The notes beneath the pieces are model-generated. The model was not told the DNA's origin, did no database searches, and saw only the letters and a program-made list of their open reading frames with translations. Positions 54,997-63,971 of a DNA stretch of 64,000 bases are shown piece by piece. Every line of letters begins with the position of its first letter. Within the stretch, counting starts at the first letter, position 1. The DNA lies in assembly GCF_004795915.1 (NCBI RefSeq), contig NZ_CP039253.1, positions 1,550,001 through 1,614,000 on the forward strand. Direction: 5' to 3'. The DNA comes from Rhodococcus sp. PAMC28707. Its GTDB lineage: Bacteria > Actinomycetota > Actinomycetes > Mycobacteriales > Mycobacteriaceae. The position numbers were made by a program, and so were the translations under genes.

Positions 54997-56274
54997 GTGG
55001 ATTCACACGGTCATGGGCACGGACATAGCAACGCACCGGCACCGCTCGGACCCGTCGCCGCACGAATAGTCGTGGGGCTTCTCGTCGCGATCGGAATATG
55101 CGTGATCGGCGGTGCAATTGCACTGTGGCCGAGCCAGCAGAACGTCGACATCCCGCTCCCGTTCAATACCTCCGGTGGTCGCGCGGTCCAAAGCGAAGCG
55201 GGCACGATTGTGTCGCAAGACATCGGGCCCTGCGGCAGCGCTTCGTCCGGACGCGTATTCACCGGTAACCCGACGCCACCTGCCAGCGCAGGATACGACT
55301 GCCAACGCAGCATCGTCACGATCGACTCAGGACCGAATGCAGGCACGCGGACCCTGATCGAAGTCGTCCCGGGCCCCGGCCAACCGGACCTTCGCACCGG
55401 TGAGAGCATTCGGCTGGTCCGGCAGACCGACCCCACCGGAACCACCCAGTACTCGTTCAACGATTACGCCCGCGGACTGCCACTCGCAGTCATCGTCGGT
55501 GTATTCGCCGTCGTCATCTGCATCGTTGCGAGGTGGCGTGGATTTCGTGCGCTGCTGGGATTGATAGTGGCGTTCGGCGTGCTCGTCGGATTCATGCTCC
55601 CTGCACTTCTCGACGGCGCACCCGCGATTCCCGTCGCCCTGGTCTCCGGAGCTGTCATTCTGTACGGCGTTCTCTACCTCGCGCACGGCGTCAACCTGCG
55701 GACGAGTTCTGCCCTCCTCGGAACTCTCATGTCGATGGCGTTGGCTGCAATGTTGTCCTATGTTGCGATTCGGATGACCCACCTGACGGGGCTGTCGGAA
55801 GAACAGAACACCAACGTTCAGGCCTACATCCAACAAGTCAGCATCACCGGATTGCTCCTTGCGGGGTTCATCATCGGGTCGCTCGGTGTCCTCAACGACG
55901 TGACGATCACCCAGGCGTCGACTGCGTTCGAGATCGCCTCGGCGGACGCAACGACGACGCGACGGCAGATCTTCACCTCCGCGATGCGCGTGGGGCGTGA
56001 CCATATCGCCAGCACCGTCTACACCCTGGTGCTGGCGTATGCCGGTGGGGCGCTTCCACTTCTACTGCTGTTCAGCGTCACCGGCCGATCCATCCAGGAT
56101 GTTCTGACCGGTGACGCCGTGGCCATCGAGATCGTCCGCTCTTCGGTCGGCGGTATCGCGCTGGCGCTGTCCGTTCCGCTGACCACTGCCATCGCCGCTA
56201 TGCTCGCCCGGCCGGGAGGGCCGCCCGAGCCGTCGGAGTCGACCGCGAGAAAGGCAGGCAGGCACTCTCGCTAG
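54997..56274 (+). CDS. YibE/F family multipass membrane protein
   Basis: 425 residues. A His-rich N-terminus (DSHGHGHGHSN) is followed by one helix (IVVGLLVAIGICVIGGAIALW), then an exported domain with a Cys pair (DIGPCGSA, GYDCQR), then about seven helices (RGLPLAVIVGVFAVVICIVARW onward), with LNDVTITQASTAFEIASAD between helices, the YibE/F signature. The family is predicted to be membrane transporters or exporters; the substrate is unknown. The His-rich head could bind metal. The start is GTG 54997; it is followed after 13 nt by the convergent alanine dehydrogenase. Confidence 0.85.
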   Translation: MDSHGHGHGHSNAPAPLGPVAARIVVGLLVAIGICVIGGAIALWPSQQNVDIPLPFNTSGGRAVQSEAGTIVSQDIGPCGSASSGRVFTGNPTPPASAGYDCQRSIVTIDSGPNAGTRTLIEVVPGPGQPDLRTGESIRLVRQTDPTGTTQYSFNDYARGLPLAVIVGVFAVVICIVARWRGFRALLGLIVAFGVLVGFMLPALLDGAPAIPVALVSGAVILYGVLYLAHGVNLRTSSALLGTLMSMALAAMLSYVAIRMTHLTGLSEEQNTNVQAYIQQVSITGLLLAGFIIGSLGVLNDVTITQASTAFEIASADATTTRRQIFTSAMRVGRDHIASTVYTLVLAYAGGALPLLLLFSVTGRSIQDVLTGDAVAIEIVRSSVGGIALALSVPLTTAIAAMLARPGGPPEPSESTARKAGRHSR

Positions 56275-56287
56275 GAGAGCCGAAAAG

Positions 56288-57370
56288 TCATGCGAAGGCT
56301 GCCGCGACGCTCTCCGACAACAGATCACCGTGGTGCGTGCTGAGCCCGTTACGCAAGCCTGCGTCCTCCTCGCATGCCTCTTCCCAACCCTTGTCGGCGA
56401 GCGCGCAGACGTAGGGCAGCGTCGCGTTGGTCAACGCATAGGTCGACGTCCGCGGGACAGCGCCCGGCATGTTCGCGACGCAGTAGAAGACCGACTCGTG
56501 CACCCGGTAGGTCGGGTCGGCGTGCGTAGTGGGAACCGAATTCTCGAAGCAGCCGCCCTGGTCGATGGCGATGTCGACGAGCACCGAACCATGCTTCATG
56601 CGCTGAACGAGACTGTCGGAGACCAACATCGGCGCTCTCGCCCCGGGTACCAATACCGCCCCGATCACCATGTCGGCTGCCAGAACGGCCTGTTCGAGCT
56701 CGAAGGCGCTGGACGCGACCGTCTTGACGCTGCCGTGGTACAGATCGTCGATGCCGCGCAGCGCCTTCACGTCGAGATCGAGGACCGTGACGTCGGCGTG
56801 CATGCCGTGCGCGATGGCGACGGCGTTCCTCCCCGACACGCCTGCACCGATGACGACGACGTTCGCCGGACGCACTCCGGGCACTCCCCCCATGAGAACG
56901 CCGCGGCCTCCACCGCTGGCCATCAAATGGTAGGCACCTGCCTGCGGTGCAAGCCTTCCGGCAACCTCGCTCATCGGCGCCAGCAGTGGGAGTGATCCGT
57001 TCGGGGCAGTGACGGTCTCGTAGGCGATTGCGGTGGTGCCCGATGCGAGCAATGCGTCAATGCAGGGCTTCGAGGCAGCCAGATGCAGAAAGGTGAACAG
57101 GACCTGATCACGCCGGAGCAGTGCGTACTCCTCGGCGATCGGCTCCTTGACCTTGAGCAGCAGGTCGGCCGCGTCCCACACTTTGGCAGCCTCGGCGAAT
57201 ATCTGCGCGCCTGCCGCTTTGAAGTCGGTGTCGCAGAACGACGAACCGACGCCTGCTTCGGATTCGACGATGACTTCGTGTCCGTGCGAGACCAATTCGT
57301 GTACGCCCGCTGGGGTGATGGCCACCCGGTACTCGTTGTTCTTGATCTCGCGAGGAATTCCGATCTTCAT
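56288..57370 (-). CDS. ald: L-alanine dehydrogenase
   Basis: 360 residues from ATG 57370, with GGAGG 5 nt before it. N-terminal [23 protein letters not shown], substrate-site KVKEP (Lys) and TFLHLAAS (His), and NAD-binding [19 protein letters not shown] with acidic residue in [10 protein letters not shown]. It interconverts L-alanine and pyruvate + NH3 with NAD+. In mycobacteria ald is induced by alanine through AldR and in hypoxia. A divergent Lrp/AsnC gene begins 100 nt away. Confidence 0.95.
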   Translation of the reverse strand: MKIGIPREIKNNEYRVAITPAGVHELVSHGHEVIVESEAGVGSSFCDTDFKAAGAQIFAEAAKVWDAADLLLKVKEPIAEEYALLRRDQVLFTFLHLAASKPCIDALLASGTTAIAYETVTAPNGSLPLLAPMSEVAGRLAPQAGAYHLMASGGGRGVLMGGVPGVRPANVVVIGAGVSGRNAVAIAHGMHADVTVLDLDVKALRGIDDLYHGSVKTVASSAFELEQAVLAADMVIGAVLVPGARAPMLVSDSLVQRMKHGSVLVDIAIDQGGCFENSVPTTHADPTYRVHESVFYCVANMPGAVPRTSTYALTNATLPYVCALADKGWEEACEEDAGLRNGLSTHHGDLLSESVAAAFA

Positions 57371-57403
57371 GGTGGCCTCCTGAATAGAAATTCGACGGAT
57401 TGC

Positions 57404-57413
57404 CACAATTGTG
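57404..57413. promoter_or_regulatory. Palindrome in the ald/aldR divergent promoter
   Basis: CACAATTGTG is a perfect 10-bp palindrome in an A/T-rich 99-nt gap, 34 nt before ald and 57 nt before the regulator. It is a candidate AldR operator. Confidence 0.5.
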
Positions 57414-57469
57414 AATTATAAATAGAAAAAGGCTCAAGAGATGTGAACATAATTCTGTAGATTGGGTGG

Positions 57470-58006
57470 ATGGGATCAAATAGTTCAGTGCATGGCGACC
57501 GGGTGAGGCATGATCCGAACGATGTTCGGCACGCGGCAGATGCTCGAAAGACGCCACTCGACGACATCGACCACATCCTCATCGACGTACTTCGGCACAA
57601 CGCCCGAACGCCCAACAATGCACTTGCGGCGGCAGCGGGCATTGCACCATCGACCGCCCTGGGACGGGTGCGTTCCCTCGTCGAGCGCGGAGTCATTCGC
57701 GGGTTTCATGCAGAAATCGATCCCGAAGCGCTCGGGCAGGGCATCCAGGCCATGATCTCGGTCCGACTACAGGCGGATGCCCGACGAAGAATCAACGAAT
57801 TCGGTGAGCAGATCGCCGCGCTCGCGGAGACGCTGAACATCTACTTCATCGCGGGCGCGGACGACTTTCTGATCCATGTATCGACGGTAGACACCGCGGC
57901 ACTACGCAACTTCGTCGTGGACAACCTCAGCGCCCATCCAGCCGTCGCCGCCACCGAGACCACTCTGATCTTCGAGCACATTCGCCCGCGGAATCCGGTC
58001 GCCTGA
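57470..58006 (+). CDS. aldR: Lrp/AsnC-family regulator, probably AldR
   Basis: 178 residues. The N-terminal winged HTH (DDIDHILIDVLRHNARTPNNALAAAAGIAPSTALGRVRSLVERGVI, about residues 30-75) is followed by a RAM ligand domain (IQAMISVRLQADARR, YFIAGADDFLIHVS). About 30 residues precede the HTH. Divergence from ald is the usual arrangement for AldR (Rv2779c in M. tuberculosis), which senses alanine. It is convergent with the next Hsp70-like gene. Confidence 0.9.
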   Translation: MGSNSSVHGDRVRHDPNDVRHAADARKTPLDDIDHILIDVLRHNARTPNNALAAAAGIAPSTALGRVRSLVERGVIRGFHAEIDPEALGQGIQAMISVRLQADARRRINEFGEQIAALAETLNIYFIAGADDFLIHVSTVDTAALRNFVVDNLSAHPAVAATETTLIFEHIRPRNPVA

Positions 58007-58014
58007 AACTTCGA

Positions 58015-59619
58015 TCAGGGAGCGGGCGGGAAGAGCGGCGGCAAGGTAGGCAGCGTGAAGTCCGGCAAGCCGGGGATCAGGGGCGGTGGAGGCGGAGGTG
58101 GCGGTGCGACCTCCGGCTCGGAAGATTGCTCCGTCGTTCGATCCTCGGTAACTTGCTGGCGCGTCGGTTCGACAACCTCGGGTTCGGGTTCGACGACCGG
58201 AGCTTCCGGGACGGTCTCCACGGGCGGTGGCGGCGGAAGCGGAGCCGGAATCACCGGAGGTGCTGCCAGAGGTGACGTCCCTGCCACGCTCGAGGTGGCG
58301 GGCGGCTGCGTCACCGCGGTCTCGACGACCGCGGGCGCGTCCGGACGCGTCACGACGAATCCCGATACGGCGATCACCGCTGCAGCAGCAACTCCGAATA
58401 CGGACCACGCCCGAATTCGGCGTCGTCTACGCACGTCTTCGTCTTCACCGTCGTCTTCTTCGTAATCCGCGTCCAGCCAGTAGACCTTCTCGAGCGCGAA
58501 GTGTTTCGGGGCGGGCGAAGCCGATTCGACTTCCCTCGCATCCGGCACAGCAGAAACGGCAGGCGCGGCAACGGTAGGAGCTACAGCCGGGGCTGTCGGC
58601 GGATAGAACGGCCGCGCACCCGTATCTGCAGCGGGTAGATTCTTCCGCGCGTTCGCTGCGGTCGGAGTCGTTTCGACAGGTCGAGGCGCGACGAAGCCGG
58701 CGGCGGGCGCAGGGTCCGATTCCGGCCGGACCGGCGCTGCAGGAGCGGGGCGCGCCGAGAGTGCTGCGCCGCGGGCCGAGACAGTTTCCGGCTCGTTCGG
58801 GGTGATCGCCGGCAAATGCAGAGATGGGCCGACGCGTTCACGAACGAGCGGGATGCGCGACCCACCACCGATGAGAACGACGGCGTCGATAGGAACGTTT
58901 GCATCGATGAGAACACTGCGTGCGAACTCGATGGCCTGATCGATGTGGTCGGCGATCAATGCCTCGAAGTTGTCCCGCGAGAGCAGGATCATGCCGCTTT
59001 CGTCGGGCAGGCACACCGCGTCATTGCTCGACAGCCGTTCCTTGGCCACACGACACCGACGCTCGAACAGGTCCATGTCGGCGGCATCGCTCGGCTTGCC
59101 GAGGCGTGCGAGCTGATTGTCACGAAGGAATTCGTCGATGAGATCTCCGCTGAACGCACTGGAGCGTTGTGTGACGACGACTCGACGGGACGCCAGGTTC
59201 ACGACGCTGACGTTCAGACCCGAACTTCCCAGGTCGAACAATGCGACGGTCGAGAAGCCCGCAGCTTCACCGCTGACGACGAGGTATTCGAGAACCGCCT
59301 CGACCTCGGGCACGAGGCGGTAGTTCTGCAGGTGCTGATTCTCCAGAGCGCGGTGCAGGGTATCTGCCTGATGGGCATCCCGGTACGCGACGCCGGTGGT
59401 CATCGACGGCTCGGACTCGGCGGCCAGCGCGCTGATCGACTCGGCGGCAAGGTACTCCACGTGATCGTCGACCGTGTCGATGACTTGATTGTGGAAGAAC
59501 AACTGCTGAGGGGCTTCGAGCAAACGGGTAGACGAGACGTGAGCATTGGCCGTCCCGTTGCGTGGCTGAGCCATACGCACGGCGTGGGCGCCCATGGACA
59601 CCCCCAACAACACAGTCAT
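58015..59619 (-). CDS. Membrane-anchored Hsp70-like protein
   Basis: 534 residues from ATG 59619 (preceded by AAGAGAG; an in-frame start at 59670 is less likely). The Hsp70 ATPase fold covers about residues 1-290: N-terminal VLLGVSMGAHAVRM in place of GIDLGTT, phosphate-2 FDLGSSGLNV near residue 129 and adenosine VLIGGGSRIPLV near 250. No substrate-binding domain. A Pro/Ala-rich linker and acidic-basic stretch (DYEEDDGEDEDVRRRRR) leads to a membrane helix (about 404-424) and a Pro-rich exported tail ending LPDFTLPTLPPLFPPAP, similar to the tail of the 41094 gene. It is co-oriented with the gene at 59728, 108 nt apart. Confidence 0.8.
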   Translation of the reverse strand: MTVLLGVSMGAHAVRMAQPRNGTANAHVSSTRLLEAPQQLFFHNQVIDTVDDHVEYLAAESISALAAESEPSMTTGVAYRDAHQADTLHRALENQHLQNYRLVPEVEAVLEYLVVSGEAAGFSTVALFDLGSSGLNVSVVNLASRRVVVTQRSSAFSGDLIDEFLRDNQLARLGKPSDAADMDLFERRCRVAKERLSSNDAVCLPDESGMILLSRDNFEALIADHIDQAIEFARSVLIDANVPIDAVVLIGGGSRIPLVRERVGPSLHLPAITPNEPETVSARGAALSARPAPAAPVRPESDPAPAAGFVAPRPVETTPTAANARKNLPAADTGARPFYPPTAPAVAPTVAAPAVSAVPDAREVESASPAPKHFALEKVYWLDADYEEDDGEDEDVRRRRRIRAWSVFGVAAAAVIAVSGFVVTRPDAPAVVETAVTQPPATSSVAGTSPLAAPPVIPAPLPPPPPVETVPEAPVVEPEPEVVEPTRQQVTEDRTTEQSSEPEVAPPPPPPPPLIPGLPDFTLPTLPPLFPPAP

Positions 59620-59727
59620 CTCTCTTGCCTCGCTTCGCGGTAGACGGTCGGACTCCGATACTCGCCCCATCAGGTCACGCTACCGGGTGTGTGGCTGAAG
59701 TGCGGCGTGGCCCCGTCAGCGCTGGGG

Positions 59728-61254
59728 TCAATTCACATCCGAGTCGTCTTCGACCACATAGCCGTCGTCGTAGTAGAAATCGTCCTCGATGTACTCGATG
59801 TTGCCGGTATCCGGTTCGGTGCCTGGTTCGACGGGATCAAAGGCGTCCACCGGCTCTGGCACCGGCTCCGGCTCGGGCACCGGGATCGATTCCGGCTGCG
59901 CAGGCACACTCTCGGCAACCGAGGAATTTCCGGCGGGGATCGAGCCGGGATCTATCCCGATCCCGGGAGGAGGGGCTGTACTGCCTCGTACCGCGACGAT
60001 CACCCAGACCAGCAGAACCACCGTGGCTACTGCCCCCAGCCAGCAGGCGTCCCTTGCCGACCACTGCATACGACGGGGACTTCGCGACGCGGGGACCGAT
60101 GCCGGTGAGGCCTCGATCGGACCCGCCCAGTTCGAGGCTGCCCAGTTCGGGGCCGCCTCAGCAGTGACCGTCTCAACTGGGACCGCACGCTCGAGGGGCT
60201 CGCCCACAGGCGCTGCCGCTACAGGGGCGAGCGCCACCGGGATCGTTTGCATCGGCGCTGTCTCCGTCGCCGCCTGGGCAGTTTCCGCGTCCGATGTCCT
60301 CGGCTCCTGCGTCGCAGCTTCCGCCTCGGCCGGTTCGGGAACTACAGCCGGTTCGGGAACTACAGCCGGTTCGGGAACTACAGCGGGCTCGGAAACTTCG
60401 ACGGGAGGCGTGCTCGCATGATGCTCCGCCAGCAGCGTCGCGAGAGTCATCATCGGAGCGATCGGTGCGGCCTCCAGCGCTGCACCTTCCGCAATGACCG
60501 ACATCGGTGAATCCGGAACGACGACGTCGACGACCCACCTGCGTTCGACGAGTGACCGCACGATCGGCATGTGCGAGCCACCACCGATGAGCAACACCGC
60601 ATCCGGGGGCGATGGGGCCGCCCATGCGAGCGCTTGAAGGATAAGGGGGGCTGCGGCGTCGTCGAATTCGTTGCGACTGATCAGCAACGGCCCGTTGTTC
60701 GGCGCGCGGACACCCGCAACCGTGCTGAGCATCTCTTTCAGGTCGCGGAAGAACACGCGGTATTCGCGCTCGCCTTCCGGGCCTTCTGCGGGGGGAAGGA
60801 TCTTCTTGGTCATGACGATTTTTTCGACTACCCGGTCGAGTGCGTCACCGGAAAGGATCGGAGTGCGTCGAGTTCGGGTGACGTCGCCTGCTGCCACATC
60901 CAACGTGAGCGCGGTCGTACCGTTCGTTCCGAGGTCGAGCACCAGCAATGCCCGCGCAGTCGCGAGCCTGCCGATCGAGCGCGCGTAGGCGAGCACCGCC
61001 GATCCCTCGTCGACCATTCGAATGGTGGAGGTTTCACTACTGTCGATCGAGTCCAGGAGTGAGGCCACTACGTCCGAATCGCGTCCGGTGAGTACGACAT
61101 CGTCGAACGGTCCGCAGTCGGCAAGCTTGCCGTTCAGGAGCCAATGGGCTCCTTCGGCGTCTATCGAATCCTCGATGCGGCGCCCGTCTCTGAGGTAAGA
61201 GATCCGGACGACACTCGGCTCCACGGCTATGCCGCAGACTCCACTCACCGGCAC
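59728..61254 (-). CDS. Membrane-anchored Hsp70-like protein, reduced ATPase domain
   Basis: 508 residues from GTG 61254. It has a shortened Hsp70-like domain, residues about 1-250: CGIAVEPSVVRISYL in place of the phosphate-1 loop, LLVLDLGTNGTTALTL near 105 (phosphate-2-like) and VLLIGGGSHMPIVRSL near 222 (adenosine). A linker with three EPAVVP repeats follows, then a membrane helix (about 400-420, WLGAVATVVLLVWVIVAVRG) and an exported tail that is Pro/Glu-rich and ends acidic and Tyr-rich (EYIEDDFYYDDGYVVEDDSD). It is likely the first gene of an operon with the 58015 gene. The function is unknown. Confidence 0.78.
   Translation of the reverse strand: MPVSGVCGIAVEPSVVRISYLRDGRRIEDSIDAEGAHWLLNGKLADCGPFDDVVLTGRDSDVVASLLDSIDSSETSTIRMVDEGSAVLAYARSIGRLATARALLVLDLGTNGTTALTLDVAAGDVTRTRRTPILSGDALDRVVEKIVMTKKILPPAEGPEGEREYRVFFRDLKEMLSTVAGVRAPNNGPLLISRNEFDDAAAPLILQALAWAAPSPPDAVLLIGGGSHMPIVRSLVERRWVVDVVVPDSPMSVIAEGAALEAAPIAPMMTLATLLAEHHASTPPVEVSEPAVVPEPAVVPEPAVVPEPAEAEAATQEPRTSDAETAQAATETAPMQTIPVALAPVAAAPVGEPLERAVPVETVTAEAAPNWAASNWAGPIEASPASVPASRSPRRMQWSARDACWLGAVATVVLLVWVIVAVRGSTAPPPGIGIDPGSIPAGNSSVAESVPAQPESIPVPEPEPVPEPVDAFDPVEPGTEPDTGNIEYIEDDFYYDDGYVVEDDSDVN
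60330..60383. repeat. Three tandem 18-nt repeats in the Hsp70-like gene linker
   Basis: Three identical copies of CCGGTTCGGGAACTACAG at 60330, 60348 and 60366, encoding EPAVVP on the minus strand. Identical nucleotide repeats suggest recent expansion. Confidence 0.9.
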
Positions 61255-61575
61255 TGAGTTCCTTCATTTATTGGCCCGACGAAGCCCTCACTGTACTTCG
61301 TCACCCCACCTACCTCGGGCGCATACGGGCGGGACAAGGTCCCACACAGCCGTGATGCTCATCTCGATTGAAATCCGAATCCCAGGGAAACCTGCTGGTA
61401 GGAAACCGATCCAAGAGCAGCCGAACAATTCATACCGACGCTTCAAAACAATCTACTATATTGTTTGGGAAGGTCTGGGGAGACAGCTGGGTTGCAAACA
61501 TCGACGTGTTGCAAACCGACAGTCAGTACGAGGCCGTCCGGTCTCGGAAAGTTACGAGATTCAGTGGAGGTTCGT
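61255..61575. other. Intergenic region, divergent promoters
   Basis: 321 nt between the Hsp70-like gene and the carrier-protein operon. It is visibly A/T-richer than its surroundings around 61410-61470 and holds the inverted repeat at 61446. No gene is supported; a frame extending the acyl-CoA dehydrogenase into it has no RBS. Confidence 0.6.
61446..61466. promoter_or_regulatory. Inverted repeat before the carrier-protein operon
   Basis: AAACAAT-N7-ATTGTTT, perfect 7-bp arms, in an A/T-rich stretch 110 nt before ATG 61576. It looks like a dimeric regulator's operator. The regulator is unknown. Confidence 0.6.
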
Positions 61576-61833
61576 ATGGAGACACTCAATGCTGCAGATG
61601 TGGCCAGGGTTCGCGAAGTTCTGGACAAATTCGGGAAGCTTCCACTACCAGCTTCGGACATCGAGGACGCGGCCGATCTCTACGACAGTGGCCTCACCTC
61701 GCATGCCAGCGTCAACGTCATGATCGCGCTCGAGGACGAGTTCGATATCGAATTCCCCGATGCCATGCTGCAGAAGGCCACGTTCGCCAGCATCGAGTCC
61801 ATCGCCACAGCCGTCGCACAACTCACGGACTGA
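61576..61833 (+). CDS. Acyl-carrier-type protein
   Basis: 85 acidic residues with the four-helix ACP pattern. The phosphopantetheine site is Ser42 in LYDSGLTSHASVNV; usual ACPs read DSL. ATG 61576 has GGAGG 5 nt upstream. It is first of three close genes: carrier protein, acyl-CoA dehydrogenase, amino acid:[carrier protein] ligase. By context it carries an aminoacyl group rather than a fatty acyl chain, like the dedicated carrier proteins of Bradyrhizobium. The stop is 5 nt before the next start. Confidence 0.9.
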   Translation: METLNAADVARVREVLDKFGKLPLPASDIEDAADLYDSGLTSHASVNVMIALEDEFDIEFPDAMLQKATFASIESIATAVAQLTD

Positions 61834-61838
61834 GGGCT

Positions 61839-62996
61839 ATGACCACCGCTTACCGGGACGCCATCGATATCTCGAACATGTCCGAGGTACTGACCACGGT
61901 GCGTTCGTTCGCCGATGAGGTCGATCGTGATGCACGATTCCCGACCGAGTCCATGGAGGCGATTCGCCAAGCAGGCCTCCTCGAGGCAGGCATTCCCGTG
62001 CACTTCGGTGGCGGCGGTCTTTCCCTTACCCAACTCGCTCATATCGCACGGTCACTGGGCGCAGAATGCGCCTCTTCGGCAATGATCTTCGTGATGCATC
62101 AGTCCCAGGTACTGAGCATCGTCCGGCACGGCAAGTCCGACGCAATGGAATCGTTGCTGCGTCGCTTCGTTCTCGAACGTCCGCTGGTGGCCTCGGCGAC
62201 CACTGAGATCAACATCGGTGGCGACGTGCGAACCAGCGGGTGCGCGGTCGAATACGACGGCGATCGGATCACGTTGTCGAAAACCGCACCGGTGATCTCC
62301 TATGGCGAATACGCACAGTTCGTCCTCGCGACGGCTCGTCGCTCGGTGGACAGCCCCCCGAGCGATCAGGTGTTGGTCGTCTGCGAGAAGCCGGACGTCG
62401 TGCTCGAACGCACCGGCGATTGGGACACCCTCGGGTTCCGTGGAACCTGCAGCCCCGGTTTCCAACTCGAAGCAACTGCCACGACGTCGAGCATTCTCGG
62501 TGACAGCTACGGCGATATCTCGGCGCAGACGATGCTGCCTGCCGCGCATGTGCTCTGGAGTGCCGCGTGGCTGGGCATCGCTGATGCGGCAGTCACCAAG
62601 GCGCGCAAGTCCGTTCGCAAGGCTGCCAGTCGCACGCCGGGAGTCACCCCGCCGAGCGCACTTCGGCTCGCCGAGCTGTATGTCGTACACGAGCAGCTCG
62701 TCGACGCGGTATTCGGCGCGGCAGCAAAGTACGAGGCCATCGCGGACTCCCCCGGAGATCTCGGTGCTATCGGATTCGCGGTGCGGATCAACAACCTCAA
62801 GGTGACTGCGTCGTCACTCGTCATCGACATCGTCGGCAAAGCGTTGCAGATCTGCGGTATTTCCGGCTACCGACAGGACTCCGACATGAGCATCGGCCGT
62901 CACCTGCGGGACGCGCACGGCTCCGCCATCATGGTCAGCAACGAACGCATTCTCGGGCACAACTCCCAACTTGCGCTCGTCTACAAAGGTAACTGA
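61839..62996 (+). CDS. Acyl-CoA dehydrogenase-like flavoprotein of the carrier-protein operon
   Basis: 385 residues from ATG 61839. It has the ACAD fold: ECASSAMIFVMHQSQV in the N-domain, SATTEINIGGDVRTS in the beta-domain (usual text SEPxxGSD, here altered), and C-terminal NLKVTASSLVIDIVGKALQICGISGYRQDSDMSIGRHLRDAHGSAIMVSNERIL, a typical family end. The substrate is probably the carrier-bound aminoacyl or acyl chain, as ACADs in such clusters oxidise aminoacyl-S-carrier proteins. It lies between the carrier and the ligase, overlapping neither. Confidence 0.85.
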   Translation: MTTAYRDAIDISNMSEVLTTVRSFADEVDRDARFPTESMEAIRQAGLLEAGIPVHFGGGGLSLTQLAHIARSLGAECASSAMIFVMHQSQVLSIVRHGKSDAMESLLRRFVLERPLVASATTEINIGGDVRTSGCAVEYDGDRITLSKTAPVISYGEYAQFVLATARRSVDSPPSDQVLVVCEKPDVVLERTGDWDTLGFRGTCSPGFQLEATATTSSILGDSYGDISAQTMLPAAHVLWSAAWLGIADAAVTKARKSVRKAASRTPGVTPPSALRLAELYVVHEQLVDAVFGAAAKYEAIADSPGDLGAIGFAVRINNLKVTASSLVIDIVGKALQICGISGYRQDSDMSIGRHLRDAHGSAIMVSNERILGHNSQLALVYKGN

Positions 62997-63938
62997 ATGA
63001 CTGCACACGCGAACCCCACCGAGATTTCCGAACTCGATTCGGCGCGAGCACGATTCCGCGAGGAACTCGTTGCCGCCGAACTACTCGTCCCCAGCTCGGT
63101 GGAGGGTCTCTACGGCCGCTCGGGTGAGTTCGAGGACATCATCGACAGAATCGACGAGGTCGTCGACGCCGCGGGACGATCCGAGCACGGATTCTCGGCT
63201 CCACGATTCCGCTTCCCCCCGGTTTTCCCGCGGGAAGCATTCGAGCGCACCGATTACATCGCCTCGTTTCCCAACCTGACCGGTGCCATCAACACCTTCG
63301 ACGGTGACAACAAGGCCCATGCCTCGTTGCTCGCGGACCGTGCCGAAGGCAAGGACTGGGATCACCACCTCGAGTCCGCAGGCACCATGCTCGTTTCGGC
63401 CGCATGCCACCCGTCGTACTCGATGATGACGGGCGTACTGCCGGAAGACGGTCGGTTGCTCGACATCTACGGCTACTGCTTCCGGCACGAGCCGGCGGTG
63501 GATCCCGCACGGATGCAAGCATTTCGGATGCACGAGTACGTTCGTGTCGGCACTCCGGACGAGGCCATCGCACATCGCGAACGCTGGGTGGTGCGAGGCA
63601 TGGAGGTGCTTGCCGACCTCGGCCTCGAAGCCGAAGCCGTCATCGCCAACGACCCGTTCTTCGGACGCGCAGGCCGCATGTTGGCTGCGAACCAGCGCAA
63701 CGAGAACCTCAAGACCGAACTCGTCGTCAAACTCTACGGAGATCTCGACGACGGCACCGCGGTGGTCTCGTGCAATTGCCACCGTGACCACTTCGGTCAC
63801 ACGTTCGGAATTTCCACGGTCGACGGCGAACCCGCACACAGCGCGTGTGTCGGCTTCGGTATGGAGCGCATCGCACTGGCGATGTTGCGCACCCACGGCC
63901 TCGACAGTCGAAAGTGGCCCGCTTCCATTTCCCGCTGA
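62997..63938 (+). CDS. Amino acid:[carrier protein] ligase (seryl-tRNA-synthetase-like)
   Basis: 313 residues, a truncated class II aaRS catalytic core without a tRNA-binding arm. Motif-2-like FRHEPAVDPARMQAFRMHEYVRVG and motif-3 CVGFGMERIALAML are present. Zinc ligands expected of this family are at Cys137 (SAACHPSY), Glu180 (MHEYV) and Cys259 or Cys261 (SCNCHRDHFG). The family (Bradyrhizobium Bll0957 type) charges an amino acid, e.g. Gly or Ala, onto the phosphopantetheine of a carrier protein. The start follows the previous stop with no gap. A further gene begins at 63972. Confidence 0.9.
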   Translation: MTAHANPTEISELDSARARFREELVAAELLVPSSVEGLYGRSGEFEDIIDRIDEVVDAAGRSEHGFSAPRFRFPPVFPREAFERTDYIASFPNLTGAINTFDGDNKAHASLLADRAEGKDWDHHLESAGTMLVSAACHPSYSMMTGVLPEDGRLLDIYGYCFRHEPAVDPARMQAFRMHEYVRVGTPDEAIAHRERWVVRGMEVLADLGLEAEAVIANDPFFGRAGRMLAANQRNENLKTELVVKLYGDLDDGTAVVSCNCHRDHFGHTFGISTVDGEPAHSACVGFGMERIALAMLRTHGLDSRKWPASISR

Positions 63939-63971
63939 GCGAACGACCACCAACAACGAGGGGATCGTCCT

